Assembly: GCA_964371655.1 (NCBI GenBank) | Contig: CAYJOD010000053.1 | Location: 1 to 42,225 of the forward strand | From: CAZGSN01 sp964371655 | Lineage (GTDB): Bacteria; Desulfobacterota; Binatia; HRBIN30 | Reading direction: 5' to 3' | Length of the DNA stretch: 42,225 nt | Part shown: in pieces, positions 15,579 through 23,946 of the stretch | Layout: every line of letters starts with the position of its first letter | Position numbering within the stretch: the stretch's first letter is position 1 | Translations under genes and position numbers: made by a program | Notes under the pieces: model-generated | Database searches by the model: none | What the model was told of the DNA's origin: nothing | Seen by the model: the letters and a program-made list of their open reading frames with translations, nothing else

Positions 15579-15589
15579 GTCAGTTCAAT
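15566..15589. promoter_or_regulatory. Probable TetR operator, 24-bp perfect palindrome
   Basis: ATTGAACTGACATGTCAGTTCAAT is an exact palindrome (24 bp; core TTGAACTGACA|TGTCAGTTCAA), of the length and symmetry typical of TetR-family operators. It overlaps the upstream end of the TetR gene and the -10 region of the likely promoter. Confidence 0.8.
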
Positions 15590-15614
15590 TACGCCAATGC
15601 TTCACCTTTGTCCA
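15586..15614 (-). promoter_or_regulatory. Tentative promoter of the TetR/FAD/Fe-S operon
   Basis: On the minus strand, TGGACA (15609-15614; 5 of 6 to TTGACA) is followed after 17 bp by TAATTG (15586-15591), a weak -10. It would start transcription at about 15578-15580, inside the palindrome, so repressor binding would block it directly. The -10 is poor, so confidence is low. Confidence 0.35.
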
Positions 15615-16096
15615 CGGAAGAATCACGGGCCATCGGGCAAACACCGTTGTCTTGGAACCACAGCAGAGGGCGCGCCGCCGCGCGCAGTTGCCGGTGCGAG
15701 AGGATTGCTGGAAGCGCGCCTGCTGCGCTCGTCATCAAGAGATCATCTCTTCCGGGCTCCGTATCGAGGGACAGGCCAGCCTCATGAATTTTCCGGGTTA
15801 GAGCTTGTGAGAAAATCGACCTCGGGCCTCGGACTTCAGACCTCGGGTCCGGAATGCTTCGGTTCTTCCTGAAGCCAGAGGCCCGATGTCTGAAGCCCGC
15901 TGATTGGTTCATAAACTCGTAGGGGAAGCCGTCGCGGTAGAGCCGTTGTAGCGCAGCGGGTGCCTGACAAACCCTTCCATTGCGGGACACTCTCACGCAG
16001 CCGTGAACCGCCCCGTGCGACCCACAACGTTCCGTCGCACCCTGTCCGGATCTGTTCGTGTTTGCATGTTAGGAGAGGCGCTCCATGCCCTCCGCT
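15590..16096. other. Intergenic with repeats, no gene seen
   Basis: 507 bp between the operon start and the hsdS stop. Short ORFs here have no ribosome site or recognisable domain. It holds a half-copy of the GGCGCGCCGCCGCGCGC repeat (15668-15685) and a dispersed repeat at 15848-15895. The rest has no structure I can name. Confidence 0.6.
15848..15895. repeat. 48-bp dispersed repeat, copy 1
   Basis: Begins TCCGGAATGCTTCGGTTC and ends GATGTCTGAAG. Copy 2 at 24851-24898 matches at 44 of 48 bases by my count. The adjoining CTTCAGACCTCGGG (15827-15847) is an imperfect inverted match to its end, so the unit is the core of a larger hairpin. Confidence 0.8.
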
Positions 16097-17764
16097 TCAG
16101 GTCCGCGCCGTGAGCTCGGCAACGACGGCTTCCATGAGCTTCCCGGCCATGACGCGGGAGGCGGCGAACTGCGCTTCCAACTGGTCCACCAAGACCATCA
16201 GTTCGTCGACCTTGGCGACGATGCGGCGTTGTTCGGCGAGGGGTGGGAGGGGAAATTCTATCTGCCGAATCTTTCCAACACTGAGGCTATAGAGGCCGCT
16301 GCTGGTGATCGCCAATCGTTGCATGATCTCCGTACCGTTAGGCGAATTTAGGAAGAGCAGAACGAAATCCGAAATCCTGACATCGAAGGGGCGGCATCGA
16401 ATGACGTGGTTCTGGTGAACACAGTTTCTAATTTCACCATTCCATTTCGCGCACCGGCCGATCTCGCTGAAGCTCCCATTGCCTTCGATGATCAACAAGT
16501 CACCGGGTTCGAGGCGTCGACGGTCTAGTTCCCCTGGCTCAAGCTCGAACTTCTTGATGTTAGTGAGGTCCAGACGCCCACGGTAAACGTTACCCACGCC
16601 CAGGTAAGGAAACGCGTTGCTTCGTGGTGCACGATGTGGGGTCTTCTGGATTCCACCGGCGACTTCAAAGACACCTGCCGCCCGAAGCCAGGTCCAACCA
16701 TGAGGGAGAGAGAATGGTGGTACACCTATGTCGCGTTCGGCACGCGGGGGCGATCTGTCAGCGGTAGAAAGCCATTCTTCTGCCGGTTCGTCTCTTGGGT
16801 CCTGGAAGACGAGATTCCCTTGGACGGCGAGGGTGAGGATGGATTTGCGGAGATCGGCGGGCTCGATGGTATAGGAATCGTGGAAGAGGAAGCTGAGGTT
16901 GGCCGGGGTGGGCGCGTCGGCAAAGCGGGCCAGCGACGCGCGGGCGAGCGCGGCGTGCCGCGTCTCCCGTTCCTGCTGCTGCGCCTCCAGCCGATCACAC
17001 AACGCCATGAGCTCATCCACCTTCGCGACGATCCGCTTCTGCTCGGCGAGGGGTGGGAGCCCGACTGGCATTCTCGCAAGAATGGATTGATTGAGATTCT
17101 GCATCGTCGTCCCCACCGATGCTCCACCAAGATACGTTCGAGCCATTGGTGCGCCGATCAACATCGCCACGTAAGGCGCATACAATGAACGCGGCATCCG
17201 CAGGACGAGACTGCCGGTTCCGCAGAGCCATCCCTCTTCGTTCTTCATAACGATGGCGCAGCGCCCCATCTCACCTCGTCGCGCCATCACGATGTCGCCC
17301 GCCCTGAGCTTAAAGACCTCAAGGCGCTTGAGGGTCACGTGGCCGATGGCCATGTCGTCAATCGGAAGAATCTTCCCATCCTTCAGCGACGCTGGGTTGA
17401 TGACTGGAGTGCCACCAAGCTGGTAGTCACTCTTGTGCAGGGAGCTTCCAAACGGGCCTGTTTGGATTTCCATCACGAGTTCGATGAGGCGCGCGGCTGC
17501 CCAACCGGGTTGAAGGTGGAATGACAACTCATCCTCGCCGACCACTGGCAGAGGTCTTATGGGACTAATCTGCCGTGCCTTCACTGCGGCCAAACGTTCC
17601 GTGCTGATCTTCTTGAGAAGTAGTTCGCCCGACTCGTCTCGAGGGTCTTGGGCAACAAGCTTGCCCGTCACTGCCACGTGCAGCACCAACTCCCGCATCT
17701 TCGCCACCGCATTGGGTGCGCCGGCGAACTGGTCGAACTTTTCGAAAAAGGTCTCCAGCCTCAC
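16097..17764 (-). CDS. hsdS: Type I restriction-modification specificity subunit HsdS
   Basis: 555 residues from a GTG start that overlaps the previous stop by 4 bases (GTGA). HsdS gives the enzyme its two-part DNA target. The two-target-domain layout is visible: an N-terminal conserved stretch (ELVLHVAVTGKLVAQDPRD), target domain 1 (about 75-235), conserved repeat 1 PPLAEQKRIVAKVDELM, a middle repeat KSILTLAVQGNLVFQDPRDE matching the N-terminal stretch, target domain 2 (about 350-500), and conserved repeat 2 PPLAEQRRIVAKVDELM near the end. The recognition sequence cannot be predicted. Last gene of the operon. Confidence 0.93.
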   Translation of the reverse strand: MRLETFFEKFDQFAGAPNAVAKMRELVLHVAVTGKLVAQDPRDESGELLLKKISTERLAAVKARQISPIRPLPVVGEDELSFHLQPGWAAARLIELVMEIQTGPFGSSLHKSDYQLGGTPVINPASLKDGKILPIDDMAIGHVTLKRLEVFKLRAGDIVMARRGEMGRCAIVMKNEEGWLCGTGSLVLRMPRSLYAPYVAMLIGAPMARTYLGGASVGTTMQNLNQSILARMPVGLPPLAEQKRIVAKVDELMALCDRLEAQQQERETRHAALARASLARFADAPTPANLSFLFHDSYTIEPADLRKSILTLAVQGNLVFQDPRDEPAEEWLSTADRSPPRAERDIGVPPFSLPHGWTWLRAAGVFEVAGGIQKTPHRAPRSNAFPYLGVGNVYRGRLDLTNIKKFELEPGELDRRRLEPGDLLIIEGNGSFSEIGRCAKWNGEIRNCVHQNHVIRCRPFDVRISDFVLLFLNSPNGTEIMQRLAITSSGLYSLSVGKIRQIEFPLPPLAEQRRIVAKVDELMVLVDQLEAQFAASRVMAGKLMEAVVAELTART

Positions 17765-18954
17765 GTCCTACTTTCCTGTTCGTGGGTCCATTCGAGGAGC
17801 TTGGCTTTGAGCAGCTCCTTGGAGGGGAGATAGAGTTTGTACTCACGGGCGTGGATGTTGGCATCCTTTGGGAGGGTGAGCTTGACGACGGCGTCCTTCT
17901 TCTCCTTGCACAAGAGCAGGCCGACGGTGGGGTTTTCGTCCGCCCGCTTCACGTGGCGATCGTAGTAGTTCACGTACATCTGCATTTGCCCGAGGTCCTG
18001 ATGGGTGAGCTTGTCGAGCTTGAGGTCGATCACGACATAGCAACGCAGGAGCCGGTTGTAGAAAACAAGGTCGAGGAAGTAATGGTCTTCCTCGAAGGTG
18101 AAGCGCTTCTGTCGAGCTTCGAAGAGAAAGCCCTTGCCGAGCTCGAGGAGGAATTTCTCCAGGTGGTTGATGAGGGCGGATTCGAGGTCGGACTCGCTGT
18201 AGCCCGTCTTTTCATCGAGGCCGAGAAATTCGAGGACGAGCGGTTCTTTGAGCACATCCTCGGGACGGGCGATACGCTGGCCCCTTTCGGCGAGCCGCTT
18301 CACACCGGCCTTGTCGCGACTGAGAGCAAGCCGTTCATAGAGACAGGAGGCCTTCTGGCGTTTGAGCTCGGGCACAGACCAGCCTTCGCTGGTAGCCTCG
18401 ATCTCGTAGAAACTGCGCTCACCGGGTTCTTTGATGGTGAGGAGCAGAACGTAATGGGTCCAACTGAGAGTGAAGGGAGATTTCCGCGAAGGCTTCGCGG
18501 GAATCTCCAACAGGCCAGGCACGGACAGGCCAGGCACGGACAGACCAATTGCTGCTCGAGCCGACTGGTCGCGAGGCTTCTGAGGAGTCTCGGAGGGGGC
18601 CGATTTAACAGCAGGCTGCTGTTGAATTCGAGTTTGGTTCTCCGTGAAGAACTTCCGCATCAATTGAAGGTTGCTGACCGAGAACCCGATGCCGAATTCT
18701 CCGGTCAGACGCACCGAGAGAGTCTTGAGCAGTTCACGGCCATACTCCGCGCGTTTTTCGCCCTTTTGCTCATGCTCCACGATGCGACGGCCAATCTCGA
18801 AGTTCGTCAGCACCTGAAACGTGTTGACTGTAGTGGCAACGCCTTGTCGGGCGGACTGGATTAGGCTGCGGACCTCGGCGATGAGCGGGGCGAGGCTATC
18901 CGGTTTCGCCTTCGCCGCCTCGGCGTTCCTGGGGCCACGGACTTCCCTTTTCAT
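17761..18954 (-). CDS. DUF1016 / YhcG-like PDDEXK nuclease-domain protein
   Basis: 397 residues from ATG 18954, overlapping the hsdM stop by 4 bases. N-terminal half is the DUF1016 N-terminal helical domain (IAEVRSLIQSARQGVATTVN, LTNFEIGRRIVEHEQKG, YGRELLKTLSVRL). The C-terminal part has the PDDEXK nuclease-type core: FTFEEDHYFLDLVFYNRLLRCYVVIDLKLDKL, with the acidic residue in FLDLVFY and the D-x-K in IDLKLDK. A central Pro/Gln-rich insert with a tandem GLSVPGLSVPGLL (18509-18545 holds the repeat in DNA) is unusual. The family (YhcG) is often found next to type I R-M genes. An accessory nuclease or DNA-processing role is an inference. Confidence 0.85.
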   Translation of the reverse strand: MKREVRGPRNAEAAKAKPDSLAPLIAEVRSLIQSARQGVATTVNTFQVLTNFEIGRRIVEHEQKGEKRAEYGRELLKTLSVRLTGEFGIGFSVSNLQLMRKFFTENQTRIQQQPAVKSAPSETPQKPRDQSARAAIGLSVPGLSVPGLLEIPAKPSRKSPFTLSWTHYVLLLTIKEPGERSFYEIEATSEGWSVPELKRQKASCLYERLALSRDKAGVKRLAERGQRIARPEDVLKEPLVLEFLGLDEKTGYSESDLESALINHLEKFLLELGKGFLFEARQKRFTFEEDHYFLDLVFYNRLLRCYVVIDLKLDKLTHQDLGQMQMYVNYYDRHVKRADENPTVGLLLCKEKKDAVVKLTLPKDANIHAREYKLYLPSKELLKAKLLEWTHEQESRT

Positions 18955-20387
18955 CGCGTGAGAGCCTCCAAGAGCTGTGCCTTGAGGGCGTTCCGTGTCT
19001 CGGCGATCTGGGTCAGGAGCTTTTCGTATTCCGGCAGCAGGTGGTCCACGTCGCCGGGACCGCTGTCGGGGTTGTGCGGGTTCTTGAGATCGAGGTTGTA
19101 GTTGCTCGCCTTGATCTGGTCGATCCCGACGCACCAGGCTTGCTCGTTCTCCACGCGCTTGTCCCACCACGCTCGCTCGGGCTCGAACTCCTCGATGCGG
19201 ATGGGTTTGCCTTTGTTGTAGCTCTTGGCGCCGGGCGGATAGGGGTGCTCGTAGTACCAGACTTCGGTTGTTGGTTGGCCCTTGGTGAAGAAGAGCAGGT
19301 TGGTGCGGATCCCTGTGTACGGATTGAAGACGCCGTTGGGCAGCCGCACAATGGTGTGCAGGTTGCACTCGCTCAGCAGCGCTTCCTTGATGCGCGTCTT
19401 CACACCTTCGCCGAAGAGCGTGCCGTCGGGCAGGACGAGGCCGGCGCGGCCACCCGGCTTGAGGATCTTCATGAGCAGCACCAGGAAGAGGTCGGCGGTC
19501 TCACGGGTACGGAAGTCGGCGGGAAAATTCGCCTCGATGCCGTCCTCCTCCATGCCGCCGAAGGGCGGGTTGGTGACGATGACGTCGACGCGCTCCTTGG
19601 GCGACCAGTCGCGCAGCGGTCGCGCCAGGGTGTTGCCGTGGCGGACGTTGGACGGCACGTCGATGCCGTGCAGGAGAAGGTTCGTCATGCACAGGATATG
19701 CGGCAGATGCTTCTTCTCGATGCCGGCGAAGCATTCCTGGATGGTCTGTTCGTCCGCCTCGGTCTTCGCCTGTTTGCGCAGGTGCTCGATGGTGCAGACG
19801 AGGAAGCCGCCGGTGCCGCAGGCGGGGTCGAGGATGGTCTCGCCGAGACGCGGGTTGACCTGCTCGACGATGAACCGAGTCACCGCGCGCGGGGTATAGA
19901 ACTCGCCGGCATTGCCCGCAGATTGCAGGTCTTTCAGCAGCTTCTCGTAGATGTCGCCGAACATGTGGCGGTCATCGGAGGCATTGAAGTCGATGCCGTT
20001 GATCTTGTTGATCACCTGCCGCATGAGGGTGCCGTTCTTCATGTAGTTGTTGGCATCCTCGAAGGTGGTGCGGATGAGGCCGGTGATCTTGTCGGCGCCG
20101 CCGGTAAGCGACTTGAGCTTCGGAAGCAGGGTGTTGTTGACGAAATCGAGGAGCGCCTCGCCGGTGATCCCCTCTTCGTCAATCGCCCACGCCGACCAGC
20201 GCAGGTGTTTTGGAAGCGGCGACTTGTAGTTGTCGTGGATGACGTCGAGCTCCTTCTCGCGGTCATCGAAAATCTTCAGGAACAACATCCAGCCGAGCTG
20301 CTCGAGCCGCTGCGCATCGCCGTAAGTGCCGGCGTCCTTGCGCATGATGTCCTGGATGGATTTGACGAGGTTGGAGACGTTGGGCAT
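18951..20387 (-). CDS. hsdM: Type I restriction-modification DNA methyltransferase HsdM
   Basis: 478 residues. HsdM transfers a methyl group from AdoMet to adenine in the target. An N-terminal helical domain (about 1-140) precedes the N6-adenine methyltransferase core: motif I DPACGTGGFL (about 187-196) for AdoMet, and motif IV NPPFGG (273-278) for catalysis. YTPRAVTRFIVE precedes motif I as usual. It starts 3 bp after the hsdR stop (20391) and overlaps the DUF1016 start by 4 bases. Confidence 0.96.
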   Translation of the reverse strand: MPNVSNLVKSIQDIMRKDAGTYGDAQRLEQLGWMLFLKIFDDREKELDVIHDNYKSPLPKHLRWSAWAIDEEGITGEALLDFVNNTLLPKLKSLTGGADKITGLIRTTFEDANNYMKNGTLMRQVINKINGIDFNASDDRHMFGDIYEKLLKDLQSAGNAGEFYTPRAVTRFIVEQVNPRLGETILDPACGTGGFLVCTIEHLRKQAKTEADEQTIQECFAGIEKKHLPHILCMTNLLLHGIDVPSNVRHGNTLARPLRDWSPKERVDVIVTNPPFGGMEEDGIEANFPADFRTRETADLFLVLLMKILKPGGRAGLVLPDGTLFGEGVKTRIKEALLSECNLHTIVRLPNGVFNPYTGIRTNLLFFTKGQPTTEVWYYEHPYPPGAKSYNKGKPIRIEEFEPERAWWDKRVENEQAWCVGIDQIKASNYNLDLKNPHNPDSGPGDVDHLLPEYEKLLTQIAETRNALKAQLLEALTR

Positions 20388-20390
20388 GGC

Positions 20391-22760
20391 TCAGGCAGCT
20401 TCCTGATAGAGGGCGGTTTCGAGCTCGTGAATGGCGGTGAGGTAGTGTTGCTTGCCGCCGAAGAGGGTAACGATCTCGACCGGTGTCCCAAAGCTGGTCA
20501 GAGGGTCGACCTTGAGAATTTCGAGTGACTCGACGCTCTTGAGTCCGGCGTCGGCGTATTTGTCGAGCAGCGCTTCGAGCACGGCGCGGGCCTGGCCGCC
20601 GTACTTGGCAAACACATTGCGCTTGCGCACCTTGTCGGCGCGCTCGCGGCGGGTCAGCGGCGGCTGGTCGAAGGCGACGTGGCAGATGAGGTCGAAAGCG
20701 TCGAAGTCGTGGCCCACCTGCTCGGCAAGCTCATTGAGAAATACGCCGCTGCTGGCAAGCTCCTCGATGATTGCCTGTTTGCGCTCGGCATCTTTCCAGG
20801 CGTTGAGGAAGGCGCGCAGGGAGGCGTATGCCTTGCGGACCGTCTTGCGCGTGTAGTCGGTTAGCGATTCGGTGATGAGCTTGCCGTCGGCATCGAGATA
20901 CTGGACGCGCTCGGTGGCCACTTTTACTTCGACGTCGTTGACGTAGTACTTGGCCGGCGGCTCGCCGACGCCACCCGCGCCGTCGCCATCGAGTGTATCG
21001 GGCCAATCTCCTTCGGGCCCCGCTTCATCTTCCTCGTCGGTCGTTTCATCCGGCGGCACCGGGGATTCGTCGGGCTTGGGCTCGTAGATTTGAACCGGGT
21101 CACCATCGAAGGCGGGATCCGCGAACAGGGCGGTGGCGCGCTTGAAGTCCATGATGGTGAAGAAGAGCTTGTTGTAGTCCTCGTTGATGCGCGTGCCGCG
21201 GCCGATGATCTGCTTGAACTCGGTCATCGAATTGATGCGCTTGTCGAGGACGATCAGGTGGCAGGTTTGCGCATCGACGCCGGTCGACATCAGTTGCGAG
21301 GTCGTGGCGATGACCGGGAAGGTGGACTCCGGATCGATGAAGTTGTCGAGCTGCGCCTTGCCCTCGTCGTTGTCGCCGGTGATGCGCATCACGTACTTAC
21401 TGTTGGCGGCAGCCAGGTCCGGGTTGGCATTGACCAGGGCCTGGCGCATGCGTTCGGCGTGATCGATGTTCTCGCAGAAGACGATGGTCTTGGCGAAGCG
21501 GTCGGTGGCCCGAAGGAACTCGGTGATCTTGGCGGCGACGAGCTCGGTACGTTTTTCGAGGATCAGGTTGCGATCGAAATCGGTCTCGTTGTACTCGCGG
21601 TCCTCAATCAGCTGACCGTACTTGTCGGTCTTGCCCTTCTCCGGGCGCCAACCCTCCAGGTCTTTGTCGATACCGATGCGCACCACCTTGTACGGGGCGA
21701 GGAAACCATCGGCGATGCCTTGCTTGAGCGAGTAGGTGTAGATCGGGTCGCCGAAGTACTCGATGTTGGAAACGTCCTTGGTCTCCTTGGGTGTTGCGGT
21801 GAGGCCGATCTGTGTGGCCGTTGAGAAATATTCCAGGACCTTGCGCCAAGCGGCATCATCGGCGGCGCTGCCGCGGTGGCACTCGTCGACGACGATCAGG
21901 TCGAAGAAATCGGGGGAGAACTGCTTGTAGATGTTCTGCTCCTCGTCGGTTCCCGTGACGGCTTGGTAGAGCGACAGGTAGATTTCGAAGGCCTTGTCGA
22001 CGGTGCGATTGGTGATCTTGGTCATCGCCTGGCCGAAGGGTTTGAAGTCGTTGGTCTTGGTCTGGTCGGCGAGGATGTTGCGGTCGACGAGGAAGAGGAT
22101 GCGTTTCTTGGCACCCGACTTCCACAGTCTCCAGATGATCTGAAAGGCGGTGTAGGTCTTGCCCGTGCCCGTGGCCATCACCAGCAGGATACGATCCTCG
22201 CCGCGGGCGATGGCCTCGACGGTGCGGTTGATGGCGATGAGTTGGTAGTAGCGCGGCGTCTTGAAAGAACCGTCGTCGTAGTAGTCTTGTGTCGTCACCG
22301 CTTCCTGAGCGGGGGTGTACCCCTTGGCGGCCCGATGCCGCGCCCACAGGTCTTCGGCTGACGGAAACTGATCGAGCGGGATTTCGGTTTCGACAGCGCC
22401 GCCGGTTGCGGTGCGATCATGTTCCAAGAAGCCATCGCCATTCGAGCTGTACGCAAACGGAACGTCGAGGATCTCGGCGTATTCCAATGCCTGCTGCATG
22501 CCGGCGCCGACCGCGTGGTTGTTGTCTTTCGCTTCGATGACGGCGATCGGGATGCCGGGTTTGTAGAAGAGAAGGTAGTCGGCCTTCTTTGCCTCGCCGC
22601 GCTTCACCGTCTTGCCGCGAACGATGACCCGGCCGTTGGTGAAGTAGACCTCCTCGCGAAGCTGGGTCATCACATCCCACTTGCCGCCGTCTGGGCCGAC
22701 TAGTGCGGGAGTGATGAACTTGGTGCGGATGTCCGCCTCGGTGAGCTCCTTCTTGTTCAT
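20391..22760 (-). CDS. hsdR: Type I restriction endonuclease subunit HsdR
   Basis: 789 residues from ATG 22760 (MNKKELTEADIRTKF), the usual start of this family; an ATG at 22790 is also possible, and the open frame to 22988 is too long. Nuclease domain: Asp61 ... GIPIAVIEAKD (PD-ExK, E76-A-K78). Motor: Walker A LVMATGTGKTY (about 193-203), DEAD-type VVDECHRGS (281-288), motif III GLTATPKE (309-316), and motif VI QIIGRGTRI. A C-terminal coil follows a Pro/Glu/Asp-rich acidic linker (about 620-660). Translocates DNA and cuts unmodified DNA. First gene of the operon hsdR-hsdM-DUF1016-hsdS. Confidence 0.95.
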   Translation of the reverse strand: MNKKELTEADIRTKFITPALVGPDGGKWDVMTQLREEVYFTNGRVIVRGKTVKRGEAKKADYLLFYKPGIPIAVIEAKDNNHAVGAGMQQALEYAEILDVPFAYSSNGDGFLEHDRTATGGAVETEIPLDQFPSAEDLWARHRAAKGYTPAQEAVTTQDYYDDGSFKTPRYYQLIAINRTVEAIARGEDRILLVMATGTGKTYTAFQIIWRLWKSGAKKRILFLVDRNILADQTKTNDFKPFGQAMTKITNRTVDKAFEIYLSLYQAVTGTDEEQNIYKQFSPDFFDLIVVDECHRGSAADDAAWRKVLEYFSTATQIGLTATPKETKDVSNIEYFGDPIYTYSLKQGIADGFLAPYKVVRIGIDKDLEGWRPEKGKTDKYGQLIEDREYNETDFDRNLILEKRTELVAAKITEFLRATDRFAKTIVFCENIDHAERMRQALVNANPDLAAANSKYVMRITGDNDEGKAQLDNFIDPESTFPVIATTSQLMSTGVDAQTCHLIVLDKRINSMTEFKQIIGRGTRINEDYNKLFFTIMDFKRATALFADPAFDGDPVQIYEPKPDESPVPPDETTDEEDEAGPEGDWPDTLDGDGAGGVGEPPAKYYVNDVEVKVATERVQYLDADGKLITESLTDYTRKTVRKAYASLRAFLNAWKDAERKQAIIEELASSGVFLNELAEQVGHDFDAFDLICHVAFDQPPLTRRERADKVRKRNVFAKYGGQARAVLEALLDKYADAGLKSVESLEILKVDPLTSFGTPVEIVTLFGGKQHYLTAIHELETALYQEAA

Positions 22761-22943
22761 TGGGCCGATTGAATTGTCAGCGCCTATCATGCGGCACGTG
22801 GGCTCCACAAGTTTCCGACTTGCATCGCTGGCCGGCGGGGTCGGAATGAATCGGGTCCCTGGTGTGCGATTCACGCAGGGCGCTTGAACGGATCCGAGCC
22901 GTGGAATAGGTAGCAGGCGCGGTCTGCGGAGAATCGATTCAAA
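22761..22943. other. Divergent promoter region
   Basis: 183 bp between the start of hsdR (-) and the start of the DUF433 gene (+). It must hold both promoters, but I find no convincing -35/-10 pair or operator by eye. Confidence 0.5.
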
Positions 22944-23645
22944 ATGCGAGGCCTTGGAAAGACAGCACAGCTGGTGGCCAGAGACCAACCGGCATACACA
23001 CTTTCGGAAGCAGCCCGCTACCTGAAACTACCTGTGGCGACCCTGCGTTCTTGGGTTGTCGGGCGTGGCTACCCCACGGCTTCCGGGGTTGAGCAGTTTC
23101 GTCCCCTGATTCATCCTCCGCGCAAGCAGCCGCCGATCTTGTCGTTCGCGAACTTGGTCGAAGCCCACGTCGTGCGCTCGTTGCGGAGCGATCACGGCGT
23201 GTCGGTGAAGGATCTGCGCACGGCGCTGCGCTACGCGGAGCAGAGACTCGGCATTGAGCGTCTGTTGCTGCGCAAAGAGCTTTGCACCAATGCCGGCGAG
23301 GTATTTCTGGATCGCTACGGCGAGCTCATCAGTCTTTCAGCCTCAGGACAGCTGGCGATGCGCAAGGTCTTCGATGAGCACCTCAAGCGCGTCGAATGGA
23401 ATGCGCAGCGATTCCCCGTGCGCCTCTATCCATTCCTCGCGAGTGAACCGCTCACGCCTGCGCGCCCGATTGCGATTGATCCTGCGATTGCCTTTGGGCG
23501 GCCGATTGTCATCAGCAAGGGGGTTTCCACGCTGGCGATCGCCGAGCGCATCGACGCCGGTGAATCCGTCCAAGAGCTGGCGGCCGACTACGATCTCACC
23601 GCGCTAGAGATCGAAGAAGCCGTGCTCTATGAGCGCGCGGCTTAA
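22944..23645 (+). CDS. DUF433 antitoxin-like protein with MerR-type N-terminus
   Basis: 233 residues. An N-terminal helix-turn-helix of MerR type (TLSEAARYLKLPVATLRSWV, about 19-38) is followed by a helical middle (SVKDLRTALRYAEQRLG). The C-terminus is a DUF433 domain: IDPAIAFGRPIVISKGVSTLAIAERI ... DAGESVQELAADYDLTALEIEEAVLYE. DUF433 proteins are usually the antitoxins of DUF5615 PIN-like toxins, in which the toxin gene follows directly. Here the next 300 bp has no such gene, so the toxin appears lost, or this is a solo regulator. It runs divergently from the R-M operon. Confidence 0.8.
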   Translation: MRGLGKTAQLVARDQPAYTLSEAARYLKLPVATLRSWVVGRGYPTASGVEQFRPLIHPPRKQPPILSFANLVEAHVVRSLRSDHGVSVKDLRTALRYAEQRLGIERLLLRKELCTNAGEVFLDRYGELISLSASGQLAMRKVFDEHLKRVEWNAQRFPVRLYPFLASEPLTPARPIAIDPAIAFGRPIVISKGVSTLAIAERIDAGESVQELAADYDLTALEIEEAVLYERAA

Positions 23646-23946
23646 CCCGGATTCCCGGGAAGAGCGCTCAGGGTATCGCCCTCTCGAAAAACCGCCTCCC
23701 TTACCACGTCCGATATCCGAGCTTGCGTTAACCGGTCGTGTTCACGCCTACATAGTCGCAGGGGGGGACGTAGCGGACCATTTGGTCCATGTGGTTGGAG
23801 CAATGCGACCACCCCTCTCGTCGTGGTCAATGCAGTGACGCCGGCGATGCGATATGCAAGAACGAGAGGCAAAGGCAGAGGCAAAGGCAAAGGCAAAGGC
23901 AAAGGCAGAGGCAAAGGCAGAGGCAGAGTTCGCAAGGCGGAGGACA
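23646..23946. other. Non-coding; no toxin gene seen; hexamer tract at end
   Basis: 301 bp. Small ORFs on both strands lack domains. Bases about 23868-23930 are a GGCAAA/GGCAGA hexamer tract. If translated with the next gene it gives AKAKAKAEAK, which is why I start that gene later at 23947. No DUF5615/PIN-like sequence is visible in any frame. Confidence 0.6.
23868..23930. repeat. Hexamer tract GGCAAA/GGCAGA
   Basis: About ten units of GGCAAA or GGCAGA in a row. Same style as the tract at 6069-6153. Lies immediately before the start of the next gene. Confidence 0.85.

Noticed and set aside
16097..17764. HsdS as two merged half-genes
   Set aside because: The internal repeat is the normal two-fold layout of HsdS, not a fusion or duplication peculiar to this window.
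19041..20528. 495-codon plus-strand ORF opposite hsdM
   Set aside because: Shadow; HsdM motifs (DPACGTGGFL, NPPFGG) are clear on the minus strand.
23854..23946. Longer N-terminus (AKAKAEAK) for the zinc-ribbon protein
   Set aside because: Made of the hexamer tract; ATG 23947 is a more natural start.
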